In this document: positions 26,641 through 35,006 of the stretch, piece after piece
Numbering within the stretch: position 1 is the stretch's first letter
Layout: each line of letters opens with the position of its first letter
Source: JBFKAV01 sp041621405
GTDB taxonomy: Bacteria; Pseudomonadota; Alphaproteobacteria; Rhodobacterales; Rhodobacteraceae
Reading direction: 5' to 3'
DNA: 37,910 nt
Assembly: GCA_041621405.1 (NCBI GenBank)
Contig: JBFKAV010000014.1
Span: 1-37,910 of the forward strand
Position numbers and translations under genes: made by a program
The notes under the pieces: generated by a model
What the model was told of the DNA's origin: nothing
The model's database searches: none
Seen by the model: only the letters and a program-made list of their open reading frames with translations

Positions 26641-26668
26641 CTCCGGCTCATGCCCTAAATCCGAGCCC

Positions 26669-28027
26669 ATGGCAGATGGGACCATCCACATCGTCGGCGG
26701 CGGCATGGCGGGCGCCGAGGCTGCCTGGCAGGTCGCCGAGGCCGGCTTGCCCGCGGTGATCCACGAGATGCGCCCCAAGGTCGGCACCTTCGCCCACCGC
26801 ACTGGCAAGCTCGCCGAGATGGTCTGCTCGAACTCGTTCCGCTCGGACGACGACGAGCGCAATGCCGTTGGCCTCCTGCACTGGGAGATGCGGGCGGCGG
26901 GCGGCCTGGTGATGGCAATGGCCGACGCCCATGCGCTTCCCGCCGGCAGCGCACTGGCCGTCGACCGCGAGCCGTTTTCCGAGGCGGTGACCCGGCGCTT
27001 GCGTGCTCATCCTCTGGTTTCCATTGTGGAAGAGGAGGTTACCGACCTTCCTTCGTCCGGAAACTGGATCTATGCCACCGGGCCGCTGACCTCGCCTGCT
27101 CTGGGTCAGGCGCTTCGCGCCGAGACCGGCGCCGAGGCGCTCGCCTTCTTCGACGCCATCGCCCCCATCGTCTATGCGGAGAGCATCGACATGGGCATCG
27201 TCTGGGCGCAGTCGCGCTACGACAAGGGCGAGACCGAGAACGAGCGGCGGGCCTACCTCAACTGCCCAATGACCAGGGCCGACTACGAGGCCTTCATCGA
27301 CGCGCTCGTCGCCGCCGAGAAGACCGAGTTCCACGATGGCGAGACCGCCAGCTACTTCGAGGGCTGCCTGCCGATCGAGGTGATGGCGGAGCGTGGCCGC
27401 GAGACGCCGCGCCACGGGCCGATGAAGCCGGTGGGGCTGACCAATGCGCACAAGCCCGGAGAGAAGCCCTACGCTGTGGTCCAGCTTCGCCGCGACAACG
27501 CACTTGGCACGCTCTACAACATCGTAGGCTTCCAGACGAAGATGAAGTACGGCGCGCAAGTCGATGTTTTCAGAAAGATTCCAGGACTGGAGAACGCAAG
27601 CTTCGCGCGGCTGGGGGGCATCCACCGCAACACGTTCCTGAACTCACCCACATTGCTCGACGGACAGATGCGGCTCCGCTCGCGGCCCCATGTCCGCTTC
27701 GCCGGTCAGGTGACCGGGGTCGAGGGCTACGTCGAGAGCGCTGCGATGGGGCTTCTCGCCGGCCGCCTCGCCGCCGCCGAGGCGAAGGGCCACCCCATTG
27801 CCCCGCCACCGCCGGAGACGGCAATCGGTGCGCTCCTGGCCCATATCACCGGCGGCGCGGAGGCGCGGAGCTTCCAGCCGATGAACGTGAATTTCGGCCT
27901 GTTCCCGCCGGTCGAGGCGAAAGGCGGCCGCCGCGGACGGAAGGACCGCTACAAGGCCTATACCGACCGCGCCAAGGCCGCCTTCAGGGAGTGGCTCAAG
28001 CGCGAGGCGGCGCTTGCCGCCGCCTGA
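26669..28027 (+). CDS. trmFO: Folate/FAD-dependent tRNA (uracil-54-C5) methyltransferase TrmFO
   Basis: The 452-residue protein is TrmFO, which makes m5U54 (ribothymidine) in tRNA using methylenetetrahydrofolate and FAD. The N-terminal FAD motif IHIVGGGMAGAEAAW and the catalytic Cys53 in MVCSNSFRSDD are in place, as are GCLPIEVMAERGRETPRHGPM, YNIVGFQTKMKYG, FLNSPTLLDGQMRL and FAGQVTGVEGYVESAAMG. Full length for the family. The ATG at 26669 directly precedes the FAD motif; no strong Shine-Dalgarno is seen. Confidence 0.95.
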   Translation: MADGTIHIVGGGMAGAEAAWQVAEAGLPAVIHEMRPKVGTFAHRTGKLAEMVCSNSFRSDDDERNAVGLLHWEMRAAGGLVMAMADAHALPAGSALAVDREPFSEAVTRRLRAHPLVSIVEEEVTDLPSSGNWIYATGPLTSPALGQALRAETGAEALAFFDAIAPIVYAESIDMGIVWAQSRYDKGETENERRAYLNCPMTRADYEAFIDALVAAEKTEFHDGETASYFEGCLPIEVMAERGRETPRHGPMKPVGLTNAHKPGEKPYAVVQLRRDNALGTLYNIVGFQTKMKYGAQVDVFRKIPGLENASFARLGGIHRNTFLNSPTLLDGQMRLRSRPHVRFAGQVTGVEGYVESAAMGLLAGRLAAAEAKGHPIAPPPPETAIGALLAHITGGAEARSFQPMNVNFGLFPPVEAKGGRRGRKDRYKAYTDRAKAAFREWLKREAALAAA

Positions 28028-28049
28028 GGCGGCGCCTAGTCTGCGGCAA

Positions 28050-28652
28050 ATGGCAAAATTCCTCAGCAAGATCTACGGCGCGAAGAGCCCCGAGGAAGTG
28101 CGCCGTCTGTACGCCGACTGGGCCGCGAGCTACGACGACGAGATCGCCGAGGCGGGCTACGCGACGCCCGCCCGCGTCGCCGCCGCGCTTCGCGCCGCCG
28201 GTGCCGACCCCGGAGAGCCGATCCTAGATTTCGGTTGCGGCACAGGCATTTCCGGCGCGGCGCTGAAGTCCGCTGGGTTCCGGGTCATCGACGGTCTGGA
28301 CGTGACGCCCGAGATGCTGGCGCTTGCCGAGGCCAAGGGCCTCTACCGGCGGCTTGCGACGATCGGCGCGCAGGAAGCGCCGCCGGCTGTCTACGCCACC
28401 ATCGCCGCGATCGGCGTGATCGGCCCCGGCGCGGCGCCGCTCGCGGTGCTCGACCGCCTCGTCGCCGCCCTGCCCGAGGGCGGGCTCCTCGGCTTTTCCT
28501 TCAACGACCATGCGCTCTCCGAGCCCGCCTACGCCGCGGCCGTGCCCGCGCTCGCGGCCGCCGGCACGGTGCGCGTGATCTCGGAGGCGCGTGGCGACCA
28601 CCTGCCCGGCATCGACGTGAAGTCCACGGTCTACGTGCTGGAGAAGCGGTGA
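28050..28652 (+). CDS. Class I SAM-dependent methyltransferase
   Basis: The 200-residue protein has the class I methyltransferase SAM motif ILDFGCGTGISGAAL (58-72), the acidic motif II IDGLDVTPEMLALAEAKG and the later block LVAALPEGGLLGFSFNDHAL. The N-terminus YADWAASYDDEI is shared with Williams-Beuren/WBSCR27-type methyltransferases. The substrate is not readable. It lies 22 bases after trmFO and overlaps gluQRS by four bases (GTGA), so it sits between two tRNA-modification genes; a link to RNA is only suggested by this. Confidence 0.82.
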   Translation: MAKFLSKIYGAKSPEEVRRLYADWAASYDDEIAEAGYATPARVAAALRAAGADPGEPILDFGCGTGISGAALKSAGFRVIDGLDVTPEMLALAEAKGLYRRLATIGAQEAPPAVYATIAAIGVIGPGAAPLAVLDRLVAALPEGGLLGFSFNDHALSEPAYAAAVPALAAAGTVRVISEARGDHLPGIDVKSTVYVLEKR

Positions 28653-29491
28653 GCTACGCCACCCGCTTCGCCCCCTCGCCGACCGGGCTCCTGCATCTCG
28701 GCCACGCGTTCTCGGCGTTGACCGCCTGGGACCGGGCGCAGCAGGCCAATGGTGGCTTCCGGCTCCGGATCGAGGACATCGACCGCCCCCGCTGCCGGCC
28801 CGAATTCGAGGCGGCGATCTACGACGACCTCTCCTGGCTCGGCCTCTCCTGGCCGATGCCGGTGCTGCGCCAATCCGAACGCACCGGCGCCTACGCTTCG
28901 GCGCTCAACCAGCTGATCGCAATCGATCTTCTCTATCCCTGCCGCTGCACGCGCGGCGACATCCGCGCCGCGCTCTCGGCGCCGCAGGAAGGGGTGGTCG
29001 GGCCCGACGGGCCGGTCTATCCGGGCACCTGCCGCCGCCGGGCGATGGCCGAGGCCGGGCCCGAGGATGCGCTTCGGATCGACATGGCCCGCGCCGTGGA
29101 GCGCCTGGCCCTGCCAGAGATCACCGAGACCGGCCCAAGCCGCGCCGGTGTCCTCCGCCCCGACCCCGCGCGGCTCGTCGCCAAGGTCGGCGACGTGGTG
29201 CTCGCCCGGCGCGACATCGGCACCTCCTACCACCTCGCCGTGGTGGTGGACGACGCCGCCGAGCGCATCACCGAGGTGGTGCGCGGCGAGGACCTCTTCG
29301 CGGCGACCTTCGTCCATGTCGTTTTGCAAGCCGCACTCGGCCTGCCCACTCCCGCCTATCATCACCACCGGCTGATCCGCGACGAGGCCGGGAGGCGGCT
29401 GGCCAAGCGTGACGATGCCCGTGCGATCGCGAAGTTCCGCGCCGAGGGTGCGTCGCCCAAGGACATTCGCGGTATGGTTGGCCTGGACTGA
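28649..29491 (+). CDS. gluQ: Glutamyl-queuosine tRNA(Asp) synthetase
   Basis: The 280-residue protein is a truncated GluRS paralogue that attaches glutamate to queuosine-34 of tRNA-Asp. It has the class I signature FAPSPTGLLHLGHAFSAL (HLGH at 16-19), the zinc site residues Cys98 and Cys100 (YPCRCTRGD) with Tyr124 and Cys128 (YPGTCRRR), and LAKRDDARAI as the KMSKS-equivalent. It lacks the anticodon-binding half of GluRS. The start is a GTG overlapping the stop of the methyltransferase gene. It converges on hisI. Confidence 0.93.
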   Translation: MSYATRFAPSPTGLLHLGHAFSALTAWDRAQQANGGFRLRIEDIDRPRCRPEFEAAIYDDLSWLGLSWPMPVLRQSERTGAYASALNQLIAIDLLYPCRCTRGDIRAALSAPQEGVVGPDGPVYPGTCRRRAMAEAGPEDALRIDMARAVERLALPEITETGPSRAGVLRPDPARLVAKVGDVVLARRDIGTSYHLAVVVDDAAERITEVVRGEDLFAATFVHVVLQAALGLPTPAYHHHRLIRDEAGRRLAKRDDARAIAKFRAEGASPKDIRGMVGLD

Positions 29492-29542
29492 GCTCGAGCC
29501 CGATCGAAGGGTCTGGGCAAGGTCTATGAAGAATTTTTGGCG

Positions 29543-29902
29543 TCAGCGCTCTGGCCGGAGAAATTCAACCTCCGTCCCGTCTCTTATCGCGGTATAAAAG
29601 CAGCTTCGCCGGTTGGTGTGGCAGGCCGGGCCCGTCTGTTCTACCAGCACCAGAAGACAGTCCCGGTCGCAATCGAGGCGCATCTCGACAAGGCGCTGGA
29701 CATGCCCCGAGGTCTCACCCTTGACCCAGAACGCCGACCGCGAGCGCGACCAGTAGGTGACGCGGCCGGTCTCGAGCGTGCGCGCCACCGCCTCGGCGTT
29801 CATCCAGGCCAGCATCAGCACCTCGCCCGAGGCGTGGTCCTGGGCGATGGCGGGGATGAGCCCCCGATCGTCGTAGGCAAGGCTCGCGGGATCGAAGTCC
29901 AT
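29543..29902 (-). CDS. hisI: Phosphoribosyl-AMP cyclohydrolase
   Basis: The 119-residue protein catalyses the third step of histidine synthesis, opening the adenine ring of PR-AMP. The metal site is complete: DCDRDCLL (Asp77, Asp79, Asp81) and Cys94-His95 with Cys101 in GPACHTNRRSCFY. The HisE pyrophosphohydrolase half is absent, so it is the single-domain form. AAGGAAAT precedes the ATG. It stands apart from other his genes and is divergent from the scaffold protein gene across 64 bases. Confidence 0.95.
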   Translation of the reverse strand: MDFDPASLAYDDRGLIPAIAQDHASGEVLMLAWMNAEAVARTLETGRVTYWSRSRSAFWVKGETSGHVQRLVEMRLDCDRDCLLVLVEQTGPACHTNRRSCFYTAIRDGTEVEFLRPER

Positions 29903-29966
29903 GGGGGATTTCCTTTGCGCACGCTCGCGCCTATCTAGGGAAGGTCACGGCCAAGGGAAACCCGCG

Positions 29967-30419
29967 ATGACCGCGGAAGGCGATCTGATCAAGCTCTATT
30001 CGAAGCGCATCCTCGCGCTCGCGGCCGCGATCCCGCATACCGAGCGCCTCGCCAATCCCACCGCCACCGCCAAGCGGCGTTCGCCGCTCTGCGGCTCGAC
30101 CGTCACGGTCGACATCGTTGTGACGGATGGCCGCATCACCGCGTTCGGGCAGGACGTGAAGGCCTGCGCGCTTGGCCAGGCCGCCGCCGCCGTCACCGGC
30201 GCCAACGCGATCGGCCGGACCCGGGCCGAGATCGAGCGCGCGCGCGACGAACTGAAGGCGATGCTGAAGGAGAACGGGCCGGTGCCCTCGGCGCCCTTCG
30301 AGGCGCTCGAGGTGCTGCTGCCCGCGCGCGACTACAAGAACCGCCACGCCTCGATCCTGCTCTCGCTCGAGGCGACCGCCGAGGCGATGGCCGAGGCCGA
30401 GGCCCACGCCGCCTGCTGA
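29967..30419 (+). CDS. IscU/SufU-like iron-sulfur cluster assembly scaffold protein, non-canonical
   Basis: The 150-residue protein has the NifU N-terminal (IscU) fold pattern. Cys42 is in SPLCGSTVTVDI and Cys67 in VKACALGQAAAAV; both cluster ligands are present. The third ligand, normally a cysteine in the C-terminal helix region, is missing: the matching stretch reads PARDYKNRHASILLSLEA, with His127 the nearest candidate. Another cysteine is the very last residue. It resembles a scaffold-like family common in Rhodobacteraceae and may bind or carry clusters differently from IscU. AAGGGAAA precedes the ATG. No isc or suf genes lie nearby. Confidence 0.8.
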   Translation: MTAEGDLIKLYSKRILALAAAIPHTERLANPTATAKRRSPLCGSTVTVDIVVTDGRITAFGQDVKACALGQAAAAVTGANAIGRTRAEIERARDELKAMLKENGPVPSAPFEALEVLLPARDYKNRHASILLSLEATAEAMAEAEAHAAC

Positions 30420-30435
30420 CCGCCCGGAAAAAGAA

Positions 30436-30467
30436 GCCGCCGCGCTTCCTCGAGGGAAGGCGGCGGC
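30436..30467. terminator. Strong bidirectional hairpin terminator
   Basis: GCCGCCGC/GCGGCGGC (8 bp) and CTTCC/GGAAG (5 bp) stack with a one-base bulge. On the minus strand it is followed by TTCTTTTTCC, a good intrinsic terminator for the small peptide gene. On the plus strand it follows the scaffold protein stop by 16 bases with a poorer T-run (AGTTT). Confidence 0.7.
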
Positions 30468-30491
30468 AGTTTGCGCGTCTTTCGGGCCGTG

Positions 30492-30517
30492 GGCTCCGGC
30501 AGGCAGTGACCGGAGCC
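30492..30517. other. Perfect 8-bp hairpin in the 3' region of the small peptide gene
   Basis: GGCTCCGG and CCGGAGCC flank a 10-base loop. It lies between the peptide stop (30578) and the terminator, so the minus-strand transcript would have a structured 3' region of about 150 bases. No open frame is convincing in it. Confidence 0.5.
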
Positions 30518-30577
30518 GGGAGACTGGGCGCCAGGATGGGGACAGGGGCGCCGCCCGGAAAAGACCGCAGGCAGGAC

Positions 30578-30700
30578 TCAGACGAAGGCGGGCAGGTGCA
30601 GCCCGAAATAGAGCAGGACCACGAGGGCGACGCAGCCCGCCGCATCCTCCAAGAGCGTCGGCGCGGCGCGGGTGACAACGGATTTCAGGCCGGAGACCAT
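30578..30700 (-). CDS. 40-residue single-span membrane peptide, probably SOS-controlled
   Basis: A 41-codon frame encodes MVSGLKSVVTRAAPTLLEDA followed by a hydrophobic stretch to the end (about residues 20-40, AAGCVALVVLLYFGLHLPAF plus Val). Two basic residues (Lys6, Arg11) precede one membrane helix, fitting an inner-membrane peptide with the N-terminus inside. GGAGG lies seven bases before the ATG. Upstream, at 30763-30788, three GTTC half-sites spaced by seven bases match the alphaproteobacterial LexA operator. I do not recognise a named family. SOS-induced micro-membrane proteins such as Caulobacter SidA (division inhibitor) and E. coli TisB (toxin) are functional analogies only; no homology is claimed. 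Too short for routine gene callers. Confidence 0.72.
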   Translation of the reverse strand: MVSGLKSVVTRAAPTLLEDAAGCVALVVLLYFGLHLPAFV

Positions 30701-30762
30701 CGCGGACCCTCCTCGTGCGGAATTGTTGCCACTTTGTTCTCATGTTCCTTCAGGCTTGGCAA

Positions 30763-30788
30763 GAACTTTTTACGAACTTTTGACGAAC
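30763..30788 (-). promoter_or_regulatory. Two overlapping LexA-type operators (GTTC-N7-GTTC-N7-GTTC)
   Basis: On the minus strand GTTC occurs at 30788-30785, 30777-30774 and 30766-30763, each pair separated by exactly seven bases (GTCAAAA and GTAAAAA). GTTC-N7-GTTC is the known LexA recognition pattern of alphaproteobacteria. The site ends 63 bases before the small peptide ATG. It is downstream of recG, so recG itself is not the target. The exact promoter hexamers are unclear; TTGCCA just after the last half-site is a possible -35. Confidence 0.7.
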
Positions 30789-30808
30789 ATCGCGCGAATC
30801 CGCCTGAT

Positions 30809-32899
30809 TCAGCCCACCGAGATCAGCCGGAAAGCTCGGTCCTGCTCCATCAGCCACAAGAGAGTGCGCGCCGCCGCGCCCCGCGGCAAGGCAAGCTCCG
30901 GGTCGTCGGCCAGGAGCTTGCGCGCGTCGCTCTGCGCCACCGCCATCAGCGCCGCCTGGCGCTCGAGGTCGGCGACGCGGAACTTCGGCAGCCCCGATTG
31001 CGCGGTGCCGAGCACGTCGCCGGCGCCGCGGAGCGCCAGATCCTCCTCGGCGATGCGGAACCCATCCTCGGTTTCGCGCAGGATCGCGAGCCGGCGCTCG
31101 GCACTGTCCGACAGCGGCGGCTGGTAGAGCATCAGGCAGGTCGATTTCTCGGCGCCTCGCCCGACCCGGCCCCGAAGCTGGTGCAGCTGCGCCAGGCCGA
31201 AGATCTCGGCGCGCTCGATCACCATGATCGAGGCGTTGGGAACGTTCACGCCGACCTCGATGACCGTCGTCGCCACCAGCACCTTGGTCTCGCCGGCAAC
31301 GAAGCGCGCCATCGCCGCGTCCTTCTCCGCCGCCGGCAACTGGCCGTGGACCAGCCCGACATTGCCTTCGCCCAGCGCGGCGCGGAGCCGCTGGAAGCGG
31401 TCGGTCGCGGCGGCGAGGTCGACCGCCTCGCTTTCGTCCACCAGCGGGCAGACCCAGTAGGCCTGCTTGCCCTCGGCCACGGCGGTGCGCAGGTGCTCGA
31501 CCACCTCGTCGATCCGCCCCGCCGAGACCAACGCAGTGACGACCGGCGTCCGCCCAGGCGGCTTCTCGTCGAGCAGGCTCACGTCCATGTCGCCGTAATT
31601 CGCCAGGGCCAGCGAGCGCGGGATCGGGGTCGCCGTCATCACCAGCACGTCTGCCCCCCGCCCCTTGGCGCCGAGCTCCATCCGCTGCGCCACGCCGAAG
31701 CGGTGCTGTTCGTCGATCACGGCGAGGCGGAGGTCGTGGAAGGCCACATCCTTCTGGAACACCGCGTGGGTGCCGACGAGGATCTGGATGTCACCCCTGG
31801 CAAGCGCGGCGAGCTTGGCTGCCCGCTCGGCTCCCCGGTCGCGGCCGGTGAGGATCTCGATCACGACGCCGGCGGCCTCGGCCAGGGGCCGGAGACCCTC
31901 GAGATGCTGGCGCGCCAGGATCTCGGTCGGGGCCATGATCACGCCCTGCCCGCCCGATTCGACGGCGACCAGGAGCGCCAGGAAGGCGACGAGCGTTTTC
32001 CCTGCCCCGACATCGCCTTGCAGCAGACGGTTCATCCGGCTCTCGCGGCCCATGTCGTCGGCGATCTCGCCGATCGCCCGCTGCTGCGCGCCGGTCATCC
32101 GGTAGGGCAGCGCCGCAAGCACCTTGGCCTGGAGCCGCCCGGTTCCGACCGAGGCCCTGCCCTTGCCGCGACGCTCGACCCGGCGAGCGAGGGCCAGCGT
32201 GAGCTGGTGCGCGAAGAGCTCGTCGTAGGCGAGGCGCCGACGGGCCGAAGCCTCGGCTGAAAGATCGGCTTCGCGCTTCGGTCCGTGCGCCGCCAGGAGC
32301 GCCGCGTGCCAGCCGGGCCAGCCCTCGCGCGCCCTGAGCGCCGGGTCGATCCAGTCCGGCAGCTCCGGCGCCCGGTCGAGCGCGCCCTGAACGGCCTTCG
32401 CCATCGCCCGCTGGGTGAGCCCCTGGGTCAGCGGGTAGACCGGCTCGAATTCGGGCAGCTCGGCGGCTTCCTCGGGGCGCAGGATGTGGTCGGGGTGGAC
32501 CATCTGCGCCACCCCGTCGAAGAGCTCGACCTTGCCCGAGACCACCCGGCGCTGGCCGGTCGGGAGCTGCTTCTGCAAACTGTCGCCGCGGGCGTGGAAG
32601 AAGACGAGCTGGAAGCTCGTCTCGGCATCCTCGACCACCACCCGAGCCGGCCCGGTCTTGGTGCGGGGCGGAATGTGCCGGCCGACGGTGACCTCGACGG
32701 TCGCGGTGGCCGGCAGCGACAGGCCCTGGATCGTCGGCCGGAACCGGCGGTCGATGCCGGAGTGGGGCAGCGTGAAGAGCAGGTCGCGCGGGCGCTCTAT
32801 GCCCATCTGCACCAGGAGCTTCGCCGTCTTGGCGCCAACTCCGGCCAGCCCCTCGAGCTCGCCAAAAAGCGGGAACAGGATATCCGGGCGGCCGGGCAC
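30809..32899 (-). CDS. recG: ATP-dependent DNA helicase RecG
   Basis: RecG (696 residues here) rewinds and regresses stalled replication forks and processes branched DNA. The N-terminal helix-hairpin-helix-like segment (LEGLAGVGAKTAKLLVQMG) and wedge OB domain precede the motor: MTGAQQRAIGEI, Walker A GDVGAGKT (295-302), MAPTEILARQH, DEQH (396-399) followed by RFGVAQRMEL, TATPIPRSLALANYGDMD, and motif VI HQLRGRVGRG. The GTG start lies one base beyond the ligA stop, so translation is coupled to ligA; no separate Shine-Dalgarno is needed or seen. Full length. Confidence 0.95.
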   Translation of the reverse strand: MPGRPDILFPLFGELEGLAGVGAKTAKLLVQMGIERPRDLLFTLPHSGIDRRFRPTIQGLSLPATATVEVTVGRHIPPRTKTGPARVVVEDAETSFQLVFFHARGDSLQKQLPTGQRRVVSGKVELFDGVAQMVHPDHILRPEEAAELPEFEPVYPLTQGLTQRAMAKAVQGALDRAPELPDWIDPALRAREGWPGWHAALLAAHGPKREADLSAEASARRRLAYDELFAHQLTLALARRVERRGKGRASVGTGRLQAKVLAALPYRMTGAQQRAIGEIADDMGRESRMNRLLQGDVGAGKTLVAFLALLVAVESGGQGVIMAPTEILARQHLEGLRPLAEAAGVVIEILTGRDRGAERAAKLAALARGDIQILVGTHAVFQKDVAFHDLRLAVIDEQHRFGVAQRMELGAKGRGADVLVMTATPIPRSLALANYGDMDVSLLDEKPPGRTPVVTALVSAGRIDEVVEHLRTAVAEGKQAYWVCPLVDESEAVDLAAATDRFQRLRAALGEGNVGLVHGQLPAAEKDAAMARFVAGETKVLVATTVIEVGVNVPNASIMVIERAEIFGLAQLHQLRGRVGRGAEKSTCLMLYQPPLSDSAERRLAILRETEDGFRIAEEDLALRGAGDVLGTAQSGLPKFRVADLERQAALMAVAQSDARKLLADDPELALPRGAAARTLLWLMEQDRAFRLISVG

Positions 32900-32900
32900 G

Positions 32901-35006
32901 TCAGGCGGCCCCGATCAGCTTCAGCCAGGCCTCCTCGTCGATCGTCTCGATGGCGAGCGCCGCGGCCGCCTTGGCCTTCGAGCCGGCCCCCGGCCCCGCG
33001 ATCACCAGGTCGGTCCTGGCCGAGACCGAGCCCGCGACCTTGGCCCCGAGCGCCTCGGCCCGGGCCTTGGCCTCGGCGCGGCTCATCTTCTCCAGCGTGC
33101 CGGTGAAGACCAGGGTCTTGCCGGCGATCGGGCTGCCCTCGGCGCTCGGCGCGGCCACCGGCTCGATCTCGAGCTCGGCCACCAGCCGGTCGATCGAGGC
33201 GCGCTCCGCCTCCTGCTGGAACGCGGTGACGAGCGATGCGGCCATCACCTCGCCCATGCCGTCGATGGCGAGAAGATCGGCCCATTCCGGCCCATCGCCG
33301 ACGCGGGCCGCCGTGATCCCGGCGGCGAAGGCCTCCCAGGTTCCGTAGTGCCGCGCGATGAGGTTTGCCGCGGCCTCGCCGATGTGGCGGATTCCAAGCG
33401 CGAAGATCAGCCGGTTGAGCGGGATCCGGCGGCGCTCCTCGATCGCGGCGAAGAGCTTGGCGGCGGACTTCTCGCCCCAGCCCTCGGTTTCCCGCAGCGC
33501 GTCGCCGTGCCGGGCCTCGAGCGCGAAGATGTCGGCGGGCTCGGACAGCCAGCCGCGCTCGTGGAAGGCCACGATGTGCTTGGCGCCCAAGCCTTCGATG
33601 TCGAAGGCGGCGCGGGAGACGAAGTGCTTCAGCTTCTCCACCGCCTGCGCCGGGCAGGCGAGGCCGCCGGTGCAGCGGCGCACCGCGTCGCACTCCTCGC
33701 GCACCGCCTCAGATCCGCATTCGGGGCAGGTCTGCGGGAACTCGTAGCGCCTGGCCCCCTTGGGGCGCTTGTCGATGTCGACGTCCGCCACCTTCGGGAT
33801 CACGTCGCCGGCGCGGTAGACCTGGACCCAGTCGCCCTCGCGGATGTCCTTGCCGCCGCGGATCGGGTTGCCCTTCGCGTCGCGGCCGGCGATGTAGTCC
33901 TCGTTGTGGAGCGTGGCGTTCGAGACGACGACGCCGCCCACGGTGACCGGCGCGAGGCGGGCCACCGGCGAGAGCGCGCCGGTGCGGCCGACCTGTATCT
34001 CGATCTTCTCGAGCCGGGTCCAGGCGAGCTCGGCGGGGAACTTGTGGGCGATCGCCCAGCGCGGCGTGGTCGAGCGGTAGCCAAGCCGGTGCTGGAGCGC
34101 GATGTCGTCGACCTTGTAGACGACGCCGTCGATGTCGTAGCCGAGGGTGGCGCGCTTCTGTTCGATGTCGTGGTAGGCCTCGAGCATCGCCTCGAGCCCC
34201 TCGCAGAGGCGGGTGAGCGGGTTGGTCGCGAAGCCGAGCGCGGCGAGGCGGGCAAGGGCTTCCGTCTGGGTTGCGCCGAGCTCCTCGGAATGGGCGCCCC
34301 AGGCATAGGCGAAGAACTTCAACGGCCGCAACCGGGTGATCTCGGGGTCGAGCTGGCGCAGCGAGCCGGCGGCGGCGTTGCGGGGATTGGCGAAGGTCTT
34401 GCCGCCCTCGGCCTCGGCGCGGGCGTTGAGCTGGGTGAAGTCGGCGTGGCTCATGTAGACCTCGCCGCGAACCTCAAGAAGCTCCGGCGCGGCCTTAAGC
34501 CGCTGCGGGATCTCGGCGATGGTCATCGCGTTCGGGGTGACGTTCTCGCCCACCCTGCCGTCGCCGCGGGTCGCCGCTACGGCGAGGCGGCCCGCCTCGT
34601 AGCGCAGGCTGAGCGAGAGCCCGTCGATCTTCGGCTCGGCGGTGTAGGGCACCGGGGCGCTGCGGTTGAGGTAACGGCGGACGCGCTCGTCGAACTCCCT
34701 GACCTCGGCCTCGTCGAAGGCGTTCTCGAGGCTGAGCATCCTGGCGGCGTGGGCGACCTTGGCGAAGCCCTCGGCGGGCGCGGCGCCGACCTGCTCGGAG
34801 GGGCTGTCGGCGCGCTTGAGGTGCGGGAACCGGTCCTCTATCGCCGCGTTGCGGCGCTTCAGCGCGTCGTAGTCGGCGTCGGAGATCTCCGGCGCGTCGG
34901 CGCCGTGATAGGCCCGGTTCGCCTGCCCGATCGCCTCGGCCAGGCGGGCAAGCTCCGCCCTGGCCTCGGCCTCGCTCAGCGCCGACACGTCCTTTTCCGC
35001 CGCCAT
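32901..35006 (-). CDS. ligA: NAD-dependent DNA ligase
   Basis: The 701-residue LigA seals nicks in replication and repair. Domain order is normal: Ia domain (ISDADYDALKRRNAAIEDRFP), nucleotidyltransferase with the adenylated Lys126 in EPKIDGLS, OB fold (GRTGALSPVARLAPVTVGG), four-cysteine zinc finger (CPECGSEAVREEC and CTGGLACPAQ), helix-hairpin-helix repeats (DIEGLGAKHI, ILIFALGIRHIGEAAA-type) and a C-terminal BRCT domain (SPIAGKTLVFTGTLEKMSRAEAK). It is followed immediately by recG, forming a two-gene repair unit. Confidence 0.96.
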   Translation of the reverse strand: MAAEKDVSALSEAEARAELARLAEAIGQANRAYHGADAPEISDADYDALKRRNAAIEDRFPHLKRADSPSEQVGAAPAEGFAKVAHAARMLSLENAFDEAEVREFDERVRRYLNRSAPVPYTAEPKIDGLSLSLRYEAGRLAVAATRGDGRVGENVTPNAMTIAEIPQRLKAAPELLEVRGEVYMSHADFTQLNARAEAEGGKTFANPRNAAAGSLRQLDPEITRLRPLKFFAYAWGAHSEELGATQTEALARLAALGFATNPLTRLCEGLEAMLEAYHDIEQKRATLGYDIDGVVYKVDDIALQHRLGYRSTTPRWAIAHKFPAELAWTRLEKIEIQVGRTGALSPVARLAPVTVGGVVVSNATLHNEDYIAGRDAKGNPIRGGKDIREGDWVQVYRAGDVIPKVADVDIDKRPKGARRYEFPQTCPECGSEAVREECDAVRRCTGGLACPAQAVEKLKHFVSRAAFDIEGLGAKHIVAFHERGWLSEPADIFALEARHGDALRETEGWGEKSAAKLFAAIEERRRIPLNRLIFALGIRHIGEAAANLIARHYGTWEAFAAGITAARVGDGPEWADLLAIDGMGEVMAASLVTAFQQEAERASIDRLVAELEIEPVAAPSAEGSPIAGKTLVFTGTLEKMSRAEAKARAEALGAKVAGSVSARTDLVIAGPGAGSKAKAAAALAIETIDEEAWLKLIGAA

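Noticed and set aside
30736..30747. GTTC-TCAT-GTTC near the SOS peptide as a further LexA box
   Set aside because: The spacing is four bases, not seven; not counted as an operator.
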